Under the pieces are notes generated by a model that was not told where the DNA came from, did no database searches, and saw nothing but the letters and a program-made list of their open reading frames with translations. DNA of 64,000 nucleotides from Sphingopyxis sp. 113P3. GTDB lineage: Bacteria > Pseudomonadota > Alphaproteobacteria > Sphingomonadales > Sphingomonadaceae. Shown in pieces: positions 17,178 to 25,973 of this stretch. The DNA lies in NCBI RefSeq assembly GCF_001278035.1, contig NZ_CP009452.1, positions 963,501 to 1,027,500 of the forward strand, read 5' to 3'. A program made the translations under genes and the position numbers. Each line of letters opens with the position of its first letter. Positions within the stretch are counted from its first letter, which is position 1.

Positions 17178-17446
17178 TCTTGATCCCCGCGAACCGATGG
17201 GGGCATTCTCGTCATCTTGGTCCAAATGGCAACAGTAACGAGCGCAGCCTGCAAGTCACTTCGATCGACCGGGTTGAGGCTGCACACGATCGGCCGCTCC
17301 CTCAAGTAGCGTTTGACCGCTTTGCGCCTGATGGACGAACCCGCTTCGCGGGAGGGGCGCCAGGACTGCGGTAGCGAGAATGCACGGACGTTGAGCCAGG
17401 CGGCGCGGTAGGCCGATCATGGAGCTCCTTCAACGAAGGGGAGCAT

Positions 17447-17519
17447 ATGATGACTATCGTTACAACGGACGTTCCCGTCACCCCGCTTCGCCAGCGCATG
17501 CAGCATGATATGATGATGC
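17447..17519 (+). pseudogene. truncated 5' end of a tyrosine recombinase
   Basis: From ATG 17447 the frame reads MMTIVTTDVPVTPLRQRMQHDMMMRGL, the N-terminal PLRQRM-x-xDM-x-xRGL signature of XerC/D-like recombinases associated with transposons. Homology stops after about 24 codons, where an IS1595 remnant begins on the other strand. A comparable head lies at 20070-20159. Only the first part of the core-binding domain remains. Confidence 0.5.
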
Positions 17520-17690
17520 GCGGCCTTCGGCGGCGACTGAGTCGATCCGCCGATAGGTGAGACGACGGCTCTCCATACCGTTCACAATCGTCTGAGCGCG
17601 CTCGCTGTCCGACAGGCTGCGCGTGTTACAGCGAAGGTCAAACTCGCGGCAGTAGCGGCCAAGGTGCGCTTCGCTCATGTGTTGAAAGGC
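17520..17690 (-). pseudogene. C-terminal remnant of an IS1595-family transposase
   Basis: The minus strand encodes MSEAHLGRYCREFDLRCNTR and then a RLTYRRID end. This matches the conserved end of ISXO2-like/IS1595 transposases (Hxx.YLxEFxFRxNxR ... LTYRxID). The upstream three quarters of the gene are missing, and an IS21 remnant follows in the opposite orientation, so the element was truncated by other insertions. Confidence 0.65.
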
Positions 17691-17705
17691 ATTCATCCTC
17701 TGGCA

Positions 17706-17870
17706 ACCGGCACGGCGAGCGACGACCTGATCTTCAACATTCTGGCGCGCCGCCGCGAACCGCCGCGACCGCTCACCATCATCACCTCCGAAGACAGCGC
17801 CTTGCGCCATCCGCCGATCGCCGACTGCGCCCGTTACGACCAGCTGAGGACCTTCGATGCAGCGGCATGA
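17706..17870 (+). pseudogene. C-terminal remnant of an IS21 istA transposase
   Basis: The frame reads SDDLIFNILARRREPPRPLT and ends [13 protein letters not shown], the conserved IstA C-terminal tail (LARRR.P..P.TI...L.L...P.ADCARYD.L). Its stop overlaps the istB start by 14 nt, the normal istA-istB arrangement. The catalytic DDE region is absent, apparently replaced by the IS1595 fragment. Confidence 0.7.
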
Positions 17871-18585
17871 CATGATCGAGGCGATGCGCGGGCTTGGGCT
17901 CAAGGGCATGGCGGGCGCGTTCGACGATGCGGTCACCACCGGCCTTCAGCGCCAGCGCACCACGATGGAGATACTGACCGACCTTCTGCGCGCGGAAGCA
18001 ACACATCGCCCTGCTGCCTCGATCCGATACCGGATGGCGGCCGCCCGGCTGCCGGTCGTGAAGGATATCGATGCGTTCCGGTTCGAGGGCACGCCGATCA
18101 ACGAGGGGCTGGTGCGTTCGCTTCACAGTGGGGCGTTCCTGCCCGCTCGGCGCAACATCGTCCTGGTCGGCGGCACGGGCACCGGGAAGACCCACCTGGC
18201 CATCGCCATCGCCGCCAATGTCGTTCGCTCGGGTGCGCGAGGCCGCTACTTCAACACCGTCGATCTGGTGACCCGCCTCGAAGAGGAGGCCCGGATCGGC
18301 AAAAGCGGCGCTCTCGCCGCCCAGCTATCCCGCCTCGATCTGATCGTGCTCGACGAACTGGGATATCTGCCGTTCGCCCGCTCAGGCGGCCAACTGCTGT
18401 TCCATCTGGTCAGCAAGCTCTACGAGCAGACCAGCGTTATCATCACCACCAACCTCGCGTTCGGCGAATGGCCTACCGTGTTCGGCGATCCCAAGATGAC
18501 CACCGCGCTGCTCGATCGCGTCACCCATCATTGCGACATCGTCGAGACTGGCAATGACAGCTGGCGCTTCAAAAACCGCAGCTGA
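17857..18585 (+). CDS. istB: IS21-family helper ATPase IstB
   Basis: A 242-residue AAA+ protein with Walker [12 protein letters not shown] (about residues 104-114) and Walker [14 protein letters not shown], followed by the sensor region [33 protein letters not shown], all diagnostic of IstB. IstB activates and directs the IstA transposase to target DNA. The gene looks complete, but its partner istA survives only as a C-terminal stub, so the pair is not functional here. Confidence 0.92.
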   Translation: MQRHDMIEAMRGLGLKGMAGAFDDAVTTGLQRQRTTMEILTDLLRAEATHRPAASIRYRMAAARLPVVKDIDAFRFEGTPINEGLVRSLHSGAFLPARRNIVLVGGTGTGKTHLAIAIAANVVRSGARGRYFNTVDLVTRLEEEARIGKSGALAAQLSRLDLIVLDELGYLPFARSGGQLLFHLVSKLYEQTSVIITTNLAFGEWPTVFGDPKMTTALLDRVTHHCDIVETGNDSWRFKNRS

Positions 18586-18617
18586 TCACCCCCGCCGACC
18601 TCCGATTAAAAGATGCT

Positions 18618-18674
18618 TTGCGCTGCGCGCGCCTCCGGTCGGGCTCCGCCCTCCCTACGCCGCGCGCAGCGCAA
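18618..18674. repeat. 14-bp perfect inverted repeat downstream of istB
   Basis: TTGCGCTGCGCGCG (18618-18631) and CGCGCGCAGCGCAA (18661-18674) are exact reverse complements separated by 29 nt. The very stable hairpin lies just after the istB stop and probably terminates or insulates IS transcription. Confidence 0.6.
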
Positions 18675-18812
18675 GAGCGCGTGTCCGATCAACCCTGCGC
18701 CATCGTGAAAGGGGGTCCCTTTTGCGCACGATGACGTAATTGCTGCCGTTGTTCTCATTTGGGCGCGACAGCTGCAGGATGCGAGAAATCATCGTAACGG
18801 AGGAGCATCGCC

Positions 18813-19838
18813 ATGAAGCACTATGTCGGACTGGACGTATCGCAAAAGGAAACGTCGATTTGCATCGTCGATGAGGCAGGACGGCCCATACACCAGGGCC
18901 GGGTGAAATCCGATCCGGGCGTGCTGGCGGCGGTCATCGCCAAGAAAGCTCCCAATGCCGAACGCGTCGGCCTCGAGACGGGCGCCATGTCGAGTTGGCT
19001 CTGGCATGAACTCAAGCGCACCGGTTTGCCCGTGGTCTGCATCGATGCGCGTCACGCCCCTGCGGCCCTGTCCGTTCGCATGAACAAGAGCGACGAGAAT
19101 GATGCTCGCGGTTTGGCGGAACTCGTCCGGGTCGGCTGGTATCGGGAGGTTGCCGTCAAGAGTGAAGAAAGCCAGACCGCGCGATCCATCCTCGTGTGTC
19201 GATCCCGATTGGTACGGGTCCGGCGCGACCTCGAAAACCAGATGCGGTCTATGCTGAAGGAATGCGGTCTGCTCTTTCCACGCGCTGCCGGCGGGCAATT
19301 CCAACGGCGGGTCAACGACCTCATCGCCGATGGCCATGCTCTCGGCTCCATTCTTCGGCCGCTGCTATCCGTGCACCAACAGACTTGTAGCGAACTGGAA
19401 AAGATCGACCGAACAATCCGCGACCTTGCGCGAGAGGATGAAACGACGCGGCGGCTCATGACCGTGCCGGGCATTGGCGTCGTCACGGCCCTGACATATC
19501 GTCACACGATCGACGATCCAACCCGTTTCCAGAATGCGGCAAAGGTTGGCGCTTATCTCGGACTTACGCCCCGCCGAAAGCAATCGGGTGAAATGGACGT
19601 CACGGGAAAAATCTCGCGCTGGGGCGACCGGTTGTTACGCGCCTATCTGTTCGAGGCGGCCAGCGTGCTGCTCCATCGAACCAAGCGGTGGTGCTCGCTC
19701 AAGGCGTGGGGGCTGCGGCTTGCGAAGCGAAGTGGCATGAAGAAGGCGCAGGTCGCGGTCGCCCGAAAGCTCGCCATCATCCTTCATTGTATCTGGGTGG
19801 ATGGAACCGAGTTCGAGTGGGGGAAGCAGCCTGCCTGA
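18813..19838 (+). CDS. IS110-family transposase, copy 1
   Basis: A 341-residue transposase with the N-terminal RuvC-like DEDD domain ([19 protein letters not shown] in [25 protein letters not shown]) and a C-terminal Transposase_20 domain ([41 protein letters not shown]). It looks complete. GGAGGAGC-type sequence precedes the ATG. It is more similar to the copy at 24777-25814 than to the other two IS110 genes here, but distinct. IS110 elements lack terminal inverted repeats, so element ends cannot be set from sequence alone. Confidence 0.9.
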   Translation: MKHYVGLDVSQKETSICIVDEAGRPIHQGRVKSDPGVLAAVIAKKAPNAERVGLETGAMSSWLWHELKRTGLPVVCIDARHAPAALSVRMNKSDENDARGLAELVRVGWYREVAVKSEESQTARSILVCRSRLVRVRRDLENQMRSMLKECGLLFPRAAGGQFQRRVNDLIADGHALGSILRPLLSVHQQTCSELEKIDRTIRDLAREDETTRRLMTVPGIGVVTALTYRHTIDDPTRFQNAAKVGAYLGLTPRRKQSGEMDVTGKISRWGDRLLRAYLFEAASVLLHRTKRWCSLKAWGLRLAKRSGMKKAQVAVARKLAIILHCIWVDGTEFEWGKQPA

Positions 19839-20510
19839 CCGTCATACCCACCCTGAGATTGCAGGCCTGACGCCAGACCTGTGATGATCCACCGGGACGG
19901 TGGTTGCGGTGACCTCGTTCAAACGGCTGCGGACTTCCAGGACCGCGTTGCGCACGTTGAGGCATCCGACCCGGACATCATCATGAGGCATGACCTCGAA
20001 AAGGACCATGACCCCGGTTCGGATCAATATGCAGGCTTGACAGATACCCGCAATTAAAGGGCCGTTTGACACTTGCGTAAACCGGCGAAAGGCCATGTCG
20101 TCGATCAGCCGCTGGCGTAGCGGGCTGATCGGCCCAATCTGGATAAGCTCGTCGTTTAATCGTGGCCTCGTCAAGCGAGTTTTTGGCGAACGTCTTTGAT
20201 CTACGATTGCGTATCGCAGATGGAACAAGGTGAGGCCGTCTGCTTCTTGTGCTTACACGTGCCAGCAATGCCGCTTGTCGGGTACATGGTCGTTTACGCG
20301 GTCGGGACATGCCTGCCGCAGGATAGGTCTTCGTGGATGGGACCTTCCAATGTTCATCACGCATTTGCCGGGATAGTGGCACATGCAACGAGCTTAACGG
20401 AATGATCCTGTCCTCGTCCCGACGGGGACGGCTCGGCGCGTCCAGCAGGGACGCAAACGGGAGAGAGAGAAGGTTAAATCAGCAGACGTAGTGTCCCTTC
20501 ACCTTGCATC
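19839..20510. other. 672-bp gap between two IS110 transposases
   Basis: No complete gene is visible. It contains a truncated recombinase head on the minus strand (20070-20159) and probably the non-coding ends of the flanking IS110 elements, where the bridge RNA of IS110-type elements would be encoded. I could not delimit these ends. Confidence 0.4.
20070..20159 (-). pseudogene. truncated 5' end of a second tyrosine recombinase
   Basis: The minus strand encodes LNDELIQIGPISPLRQRLID and then DMAFRRFT, the same N-terminal PLRQR(L/M)I-x-DM signature as at 17447-17519 but in the opposite orientation. Similarity stops within 30 codons. No catalytic residues remain. Confidence 0.5.
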
Positions 20511-21536
20511 TCATGCTTTGGCAGCGATCGACTGATCGAATAGTTCACCTGTCTTGAGCATGGCATGCATTATGACAGCGAGCTTGCGCGCGACCGCGAC
20601 TGCGGCTCGCTTGAAGCCGATCTTCTCCCTGAGCTTGAGGCCCCAGGTCCGGAGCGCACTGTCAGCCGTGGCGCGCGTGAGTATCACGACTGCCGCTTCA
20701 TACAGCAGACCGCGCAAATGGTTGTCGCCGCGCCGGGATATATGACCATCGTAATCGACTTCGCCCGACTGATAACGCCTGGTTGTCAATCCGATCCAAG
20801 CGCCAACTGCACGCGACTTCGGAAAGTTTTTCGGGTCCTCGATCGCCGCCACGAAGGACGAGGCAGTTACCGCGCCGACGCCTGGAATCGAGGAAAGCAA
20901 TTGGCACTGCGTGCTCGCACGCGCCGAGGCGATGAGCTGCCTGCTCAACTCTGCAGCACGGGCGCGCATGCCGCGCCACGCCTCTAGCACTGGCAGAATG
21001 ATCTTTTCGAGGCCGGCGTTGCTCGCCAGAAGGCGGCGCACGTGACCCTCAAAAACGCGACCGGTACCACCGGGAACGACCAGGCCGAACGTCTTCATCA
21101 AACCGCGGATCTGATTCGACATCTGTGTTGTCGTTCTGAGCATCTGAGTGCGCGCTGCGACGAGCGTCCGGATCAGCATGCTGTCGAAGGTCTTCACACG
21201 TACCTCGCGGTAGAAGCCGACTTCGGCAAGACGCGCAAGACCGTCCGCATCGTTTGCATCGGTCTTGTTCGGCGCCATATCGAGTGCTGCCTTGGCGTGG
21301 CGAGCATCAATACAGATCGCGGGCAAACCGTCCTGCTTCATGGCGTGATAGAACCAGATCGACAGCGGCCCCGTCTCAAAAACAACTCGTTTTACGTTCG
21401 GTGCGCGTTTTCGGATGGTCTCTCCTATCAGCGCAGGATCCGATGGGCACTTGCCGCGCCATATCCGATTGCCGCCTTCGCGGACCGATATGAAAGTGTC
21501 TTTCAAAGACACGTCGAGGCCGATAAATTGGTCCAT
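20511..21536 (-). CDS. IS110-family transposase, copy 2
   Basis: A 341-residue DEDD transposase (FIGLDVSLKDTFISVREGG; FETGPLSIWFYHAM; NKTDANDADGLARL) with a C-terminal Transposase_20 domain (LSSIPGVGAVTASSFVAAIEDPKNF, VGAWIGLTTRRYQSGEVD). Start at ATG 21536 (MDQFIGLDVS); a longer in-frame extension has no family similarity. It appears full length and is the only IS110 gene here on the minus strand. Confidence 0.9.
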   Translation of the reverse strand: MDQFIGLDVSLKDTFISVREGGNRIWRGKCPSDPALIGETIRKRAPNVKRVVFETGPLSIWFYHAMKQDGLPAICIDARHAKAALDMAPNKTDANDADGLARLAEVGFYREVRVKTFDSMLIRTLVAARTQMLRTTTQMSNQIRGLMKTFGLVVPGGTGRVFEGHVRRLLASNAGLEKIILPVLEAWRGMRARAAELSRQLIASARASTQCQLLSSIPGVGAVTASSFVAAIEDPKNFPKSRAVGAWIGLTTRRYQSGEVDYDGHISRRGDNHLRGLLYEAAVVILTRATADSALRTWGLKLREKIGFKRAAVAVARKLAVIMHAMLKTGELFDQSIAAKA

Positions 21537-21810
21537 GGTTGTCTCCCGTTTGTTGCTGGGCCCGGTGTCCATCGTGAGCCCGTTTTTCAACCTATCGGGG
21601 GGCAACCACCATTCCCACGCAGATCGCCTGTGAAGGTGATCACGCCCCGCGATTACTCTATGTTCATCGTTCGACTCCTCAGGTTGAAGGAGTCGGAAGG
21701 GTCTGCCTCTGGCTGCGGACGTTCAATCAGGTGGGGCGGTCGCTGGACCGCTTTACGTCGACGCTAGCGCCAATCCGCGGAGCGGTTCGTGCACCGGCCA
21801 ATCCCGGATA

Positions 21811-22275
21811 TTATGATGCTTCGATGAGCGCCGCCAGCTTGGGATGGGTATCGTCCGCGAGCGGATTGATGATCGTCAGCCCTCTCGTCACGAAACCATG
21901 CTGCATGTCTTCGGATAATAGCAGCGCACAGCCTGCATCGGCCGCAGCAGTCACAATCAAGGCATCCCAGAATTGCAGCTTATGATCGACCACCAGATCC
22001 GCCGCCGACAGTGCAGTTCGCATCTCCGAGGCCGACGTTCCAAACGCTTCGGCAAATTCGAGCAGAACCTCGCGCGCTTCTTCGGCGGAAGCACCGCTGC
22101 GCCGCAAGACCACGAACAGCTCGCCCAAGGTCTGTGCTGGCGCGATCAGGCTGACCGATTCTGCCAAGCGGGACACGAGCTCGCGGACCTTCGCGATCTT
22201 GCCATCGTCTTCCGCCGATCGGCTGACGCCGGCAAGATAGGCGAGAATATTGCTGTCGAGGGCGACGCGCATCAT
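21811..22275 (-). CDS. PIN-domain toxin (VapC-like)
   Basis: A 154-residue PIN-domain protein: RVALDSNILAYLAG gives the first acidic residue, and ADLVVDHKLQFWDALIVTAAADAGCALLLSEDMQHG gives the later Asp and the SED signature. PIN toxins are Mg-dependent ribonucleases. Its start overlaps the end of the antitoxin gene by 4 nt, so the two are co-translated. Two ATGs (22275 and 22272) are possible starts. It sits between IS elements and may act as an addiction module for the mobile region. Confidence 0.82.
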   Translation of the reverse strand: MMRVALDSNILAYLAGVSRSAEDDGKIAKVRELVSRLAESVSLIAPAQTLGELFVVLRRSGASAEEAREVLLEFAEAFGTSASEMRTALSAADLVVDHKLQFWDALIVTAAADAGCALLLSEDMQHGFVTRGLTIINPLADDTHPKLAALIEAS

Positions 22276-22502
22276 TCGTAAAGATCGTCGCGCGACCAAT
22301 TGCCGGAATGACGGACGGGGAGCTGCGTAACGAACTTGAGCAGCCGGTCGACCGAACGGCGCTCCTGATCGCGGTCAACAGGAAGCACGCGCGCCACGGG
22401 GCGGCCGCGAGACATCACGGTAAAGCTCTGGCCTTCGGACACGTCGCGGAGGAGCTCCGAGAAATGCTGGTTGGCCTCGCTGGCGCTGATCGCTCTGTCC
22501 AT
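22272..22502 (-). CDS. Phd/YefM-family antitoxin
   Basis: A 76-residue protein with the Phd/YefM N-terminal DNA-binding fold (ISASEANQHFSELLRDVSEGQSFTVMSRGRPVARVLPV) and a C-terminal toxin-binding tail. It should neutralise the PIN toxin encoded immediately downstream and repress the operon. ATACCACTAAGTTTTGCAAG upstream on the + strand includes a TGGTAT-type sequence in the likely promoter. Confidence 0.82.
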   Translation of the reverse strand: MDRAISASEANQHFSELLRDVSEGQSFTVMSRGRPVARVLPVDRDQERRSVDRLLKFVTQLPVRHSGNWSRDDLYE

Positions 22503-22687
22503 GCTTTCAATTTAGTGGATACCACTAAGTTTTGCAAGATTGAGGTTTGGCGGTCGTTAGCCTCACTCCACTGGCTTTTTTCGACAGATATTTGATAACC
22601 ACCCACCCAAGGCGTTAACCATTAGGGTCAGGACCCATTGATTTGAGGTAGCGATTATGATTCAGGCGGCCGCGAAGGAGCCTGAAT

Positions 22688-23448
22688 TTGAGCGATTTAT
22701 TCTGGCTGACGGACGAGCAGATGGCCCGCCTTCGGCCCTATTTTCCGAAGAGTCATGGCCGCGAACGGGTTGATGATCGGCGGGTTTTGAGCGGGATCAT
22801 CTTCGTCAACCGCAATGGGCTGAGGTGGCGGGATGCTCCGAGGGAATATGGCCCGGCAAAGACGCTCTATAATCGCTGGAAGCGGTGGAGTGAAAAAGGC
22901 ATCTTCATCCGCATGATGGAAGGGCTGGCGACGCCGCAGGCTCCCGATCGCAAGACGATCATGATCGACGCGACCTATCTCAAGGCTCACCGCACGGCGT
23001 CGAGCCTTGGGGTAAAAAAGGGGGTCCGGGACGTCTGATCGGCCGCACGAAAGGCGGCATGAATACGAAGCTGCATGCCGTGAGCGATGCGAACGGTCGC
23101 CCGATCAGCTTCTTCATGACCGCCGGGCAGGTCAGCGATTACACGGGCGCGGCCGCTTTGCTCGACAGCCTGCCCAAGGCACAAAGGATGCTGGCCGACC
23201 GAGGCTATGATGCCGACTGGTTCCGTGACGCCTTGCAGGAAAAGGGCATCACGCCCTGCATCCCGGGTCGGAAAATACGAAACAAGACCGTCAAATACGA
23301 CAAGCGCCGCTACAAACGCCGCAACCGTATCGAGATCATGTTCGGTCGCCTGAAAGACTGGCGGCGGGTCGCAACCCGTTACGATCGGTGCCCGAAGGCC
23401 TTCTTCTCCGCCGTCGCTCTCGCCGCGACCGTCATATTCTGGCTCTGA
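22688..23448 (+). CDS. IS5-family transposase made by -1 ribosomal frameshifting
   Basis: Frame 1 (22688-23038) encodes SDLFWLTDEQMARLRPYFPK ... DDRRVLSGIIF, WRDAPREYGP and the first catalytic Asp in MIDATYLKAHRTA. Frame -1 then continues IGRTKGGMNTKLHAVSDANGRPI ... ADRGYDADWF ... RNRIEIMFGRLKDWRRVATRYD with the remaining Asp and Glu. The two join at a heptamer A AAA AAG (23014-23020); a slip there yields exactly the codons needed (GGG GGT CCG GGA CGT CTG). Because the pattern is the known IS427-group strategy, the gene is probably intact rather than mutated. Confidence 0.82.
23014..23020 (+). promoter_or_regulatory. -1 frameshift slippery heptamer A AAA AAG
   Basis: In the zero frame the codons are GTA AAA AAG GGG, so the heptamer is correctly phased for -1 slippage. 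It lies 12 nt before the frame-1 stop codon, and reading continues in the transposase C-terminal frame after the slip. Confidence 0.7.
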
Positions 23449-23541
23449 TCAATGAGATGGGGTGGTTGCCGCCCTCCCTGACGGCATCAAGATGTGCCAG
23501 CGTAGTTTTGGTTCAAGCTACGAACGGAAAGGACGGCAACC

Positions 23542-24573
23542 ATGAGTATCGATACGATGATTGGTGTGGATCTGGCAAAGTCTGTTTTTCAGGTTCACGG
23601 GGCGTCGATGAACGGCGAGATGCGGTTTCAACGCAAGCTGTCGCGGCAAGCATTTCGCACGCTCATGGCCCGGCATCCAGCCGCCGCGGTCGTAATGGAG
23701 GCTTGCGGTAGCGCTCATTACTGGGCGCGTGTGCTGAGCGGATTTGGTCACGAAGTCAGGCTGATCGCGCCGCGCTACGTGCGCCCATTTGTGAAGCGCC
23801 AGAAGAACGACGCAGCCGATGCCGAGGCGATTGTGGTGGCGGCCCAGCGGCCCGAGATGCGCTTTGTTGAACCCAAGAGCGAGGCTCAGCAGAGCGCTGC
23901 GATCCTGTATCGATCCCGCCAGCGCCTCGTGCGCCAGAGAACCGAGACGGTGAACGCCTTGCGGGCAGCTTTGTATGAGTTCGGGCACGTTATCCCTCAG
24001 GGCATCCAGCACGTCGGCCGCATCCATGCGATCCTGGAGGCGCCCAACAGCGATCTGCCGGCATTGATGCGCGAGGAGTGCCTCGCAATGCTCGAGCAGC
24101 TTGCTGTGCTCAACGGCTGGATTGATACGAAGACAGCAAAGATCAAGGAACTCGCAGCCGCCACACCGGTATCGAAGCGATTGCAGACCATGCCCGGCAT
24201 CGGCCCGCTGGTGGCGATGGCCGTGGAGACCTTTGCGCCTGACATGGCGAGCTTTCACAATGGCCGTGACTTTGCGGCGTGGCTTGGATTGGTACCGCGA
24301 CAGTTTTCATCAGGCGGCAAGGAACGGCTCGGGCGGATCACCAAGGCCGGCCAGGCCGACATCCGGCAGATGCTGATCATTGGTGCCATGTCGCGATTGA
24401 ACTGGATGGGACGCAAGTCGATCCTGGAAAGCTCATGGCTGGCGCGCATGATGGCCCGTAAGCCGCGCATGCTGGTCGCCATCGCACTGGCCAACAAGAT
24501 GGCGCGTCAGATCTGGGCCATGCTGACAAAGAACGAAGACTACAAGAATCCGATGCCGGTCATGGCTGCCTGA
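23542..24573 (+). CDS. IS110-family transposase, copy 3
   Basis: A 343-residue IS110 transposase of a different subgroup (IGVDLAKSVFQVHGA, MEACGSAHYWAR, KRQKNDAADAEAIVVAAQRP; C-terminal LQTMPGIGPLVAMAVETFAP, FAAWLGLVPRQFSSGGKERLG). The conserved C-terminal Ser lies in FSSGGK. It appears complete, with an AAGGACGG-type ribosome binding site before the ATG. It directly abuts the truncated right end of the IS5 element. Confidence 0.9.
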   Translation: MSIDTMIGVDLAKSVFQVHGASMNGEMRFQRKLSRQAFRTLMARHPAAAVVMEACGSAHYWARVLSGFGHEVRLIAPRYVRPFVKRQKNDAADAEAIVVAAQRPEMRFVEPKSEAQQSAAILYRSRQRLVRQRTETVNALRAALYEFGHVIPQGIQHVGRIHAILEAPNSDLPALMREECLAMLEQLAVLNGWIDTKTAKIKELAAATPVSKRLQTMPGIGPLVAMAVETFAPDMASFHNGRDFAAWLGLVPRQFSSGGKERLGRITKAGQADIRQMLIIGAMSRLNWMGRKSILESSWLARMMARKPRMLVAIALANKMARQIWAMLTKNEDYKNPMPVMAA

Positions 24574-24776
24574 TACCAGGCTAACCCAGACAGGCTGGAT
24601 GAAAGGGGTGTGAGAAGGCGACGACCCGAATGGGCAGAATGATCGAACAGATCTGGATCAGGAAAACCAGTTCAGATGGGGTGATTGGGGCTCCGCCGAG
24701 TCGGTGGGGTGGCTGCTCCTCGCAAATGGTAGAACGTGGTCCGTGTGAGCGGCCACAACCATAAGGAGAAGCAACC

Positions 24777-25814
24777 ATGAGCTATTATGCCGGACTGGAT
24801 GTATCGTTGGAAGAGACGGCCATCTGCATTGTCGATGAGACGGGCGCGATCGTCCGCGAGCTGCGCGCGCCCAGCGATCCAGGAAGCCTGATATCGGCGT
24901 TCGATGCCGTCGGTCTACCGATGGAGCGAATAGGGCTCGAAGCCTGTTCGCAGTCTGCCTGGCTGCACCAGGGGCTGACGCGGGCTGGCTTGCCGGCCTT
25001 GTGCATCGAAACGCGTCACGCGAAAGGCGCGATGAGCGCGATGCCGAACAAGACCGACCGCAATGACGCGCGCGGCTTGGCACAAATCATCCGGACGGGC
25101 TGGTATCGCCAGGTCCACGTCAAGAGCGCGCCATCCAGGATGGCGCGTTCGCTGCTGGTGGCGCGCCGGACGGTGCTGTGCAAGCTGCGGGACATGGAAA
25201 ATGCCGTGCGGGCTGTCTTGCGCGAAAGCGGGCTCAAGGTGGGATCGCCGGGGCGCAAGCGGTTCTCGGCCCGGGTCCGCGAGCTGGCCGAGGCGGATCC
25301 CACATTGACCGACATAACCGAACCCCTGCTGGCGATCATCGCGACCATGTACCGCGAACTCGAGCGACTGACCCGTCGCGTGCTGGAATCGGTTCGGGTC
25401 GAACCGATCTGCCGTCAGCTGATGACGATACCGGGTGTCGGTCCACTAACGGCACTGGCATTCCGCGCGACCGTGGATCAGCCAGAGCGCTTCCGGCGAT
25501 CACGCGATGTGGGCGCCCATCTCGGTCTCACCCCGAGGCGTTATCAGTCGGGCGAAACCGACATCCAGGGGCGCGTCAGCCGATGCGGCGATGAGCTTGC
25601 CCGCACCTTGCTGTACGAGGCTGCCCATACGCTGCTGACCCGGTGCAAGAAGTGGTCGGCCCTAAAGGCATGGGGCATGAACATCGCGAAGCGGCGCGGC
25701 ATGGCGAAGGCCCGCGTTGCCGTCGCCCGCAAGCTTGCTGTCATCATGCACCGCATGTGGAGCGATCAAAGCGAGTTCCGCTGGGGCAAGGCGCCAGCAT
25801 CGCTGGCAGCATGA
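24777..25814 (+). CDS. IS110-family transposase, copy 4
   Basis: A 345-residue IS110 transposase (YAGLDVSLEETAICIVDETG; GLEACSQSAWLHQGL; NKTDRNDARGLAQI; C-terminal LMTIPGVGPLTALAFRATVDQPE, VGAHLGLTPRRYQSGETD). AAGGAGAAG precedes the ATG. It belongs to the same subgroup as copy 1 but the two are clearly divergent, so this is an independent arrival rather than a recent duplication. Confidence 0.9.
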   Translation: MSYYAGLDVSLEETAICIVDETGAIVRELRAPSDPGSLISAFDAVGLPMERIGLEACSQSAWLHQGLTRAGLPALCIETRHAKGAMSAMPNKTDRNDARGLAQIIRTGWYRQVHVKSAPSRMARSLLVARRTVLCKLRDMENAVRAVLRESGLKVGSPGRKRFSARVRELAEADPTLTDITEPLLAIIATMYRELERLTRRVLESVRVEPICRQLMTIPGVGPLTALAFRATVDQPERFRRSRDVGAHLGLTPRRYQSGETDIQGRVSRCGDELARTLLYEAAHTLLTRCKKWSALKAWGMNIAKRRGMAKARVAVARKLAVIMHRMWSDQSEFRWGKAPASLAA

Positions 25815-25973
25815 GGAGGCGTACCCGGCAGACGCTCGGGGTGGATGCCCCTATTACTCACAAAGCGGGCGAAGCCTATTTTAAGGCGGTTTTCGCTGGG
25901 TTCATCGAGCGCCTCGGACAGGAAACGGCTGAGCGATAGACCAACCCCGTGCGACGGCGGACGGCGCCCAGCG

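Larger units (their letters stand above)
17706..18740 (+). mobile_element. 3' part of an IS21-family element
   Basis: The region holds the last ~55 codons of istA, a complete istB, a long inverted repeat after istB, and a terminal segment (AAAGGGGGTCCC then TTTTGCGCACGATGACG near 18710-18737) of the kind found at IS21 right ends. The left half, including the istA catalytic domain, is missing, so the element cannot move alone. Right boundary approximate. Confidence 0.65.
22625..23456 (+). mobile_element. IS5-family (IS427-like) insertion sequence, right end lost
   Basis: The left inverted repeat begins GGGTCAGGACCCATTG at about 22625. Its reverse complement should end the element, but after the transposase stop only ATCAATG (23449-23455) remains before unrelated sequence leading to an IS110 gene. 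The right terminal repeat therefore seems truncated, probably by the neighbouring IS110 insertion. The transposase is encoded in two frames. Confidence 0.6.
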
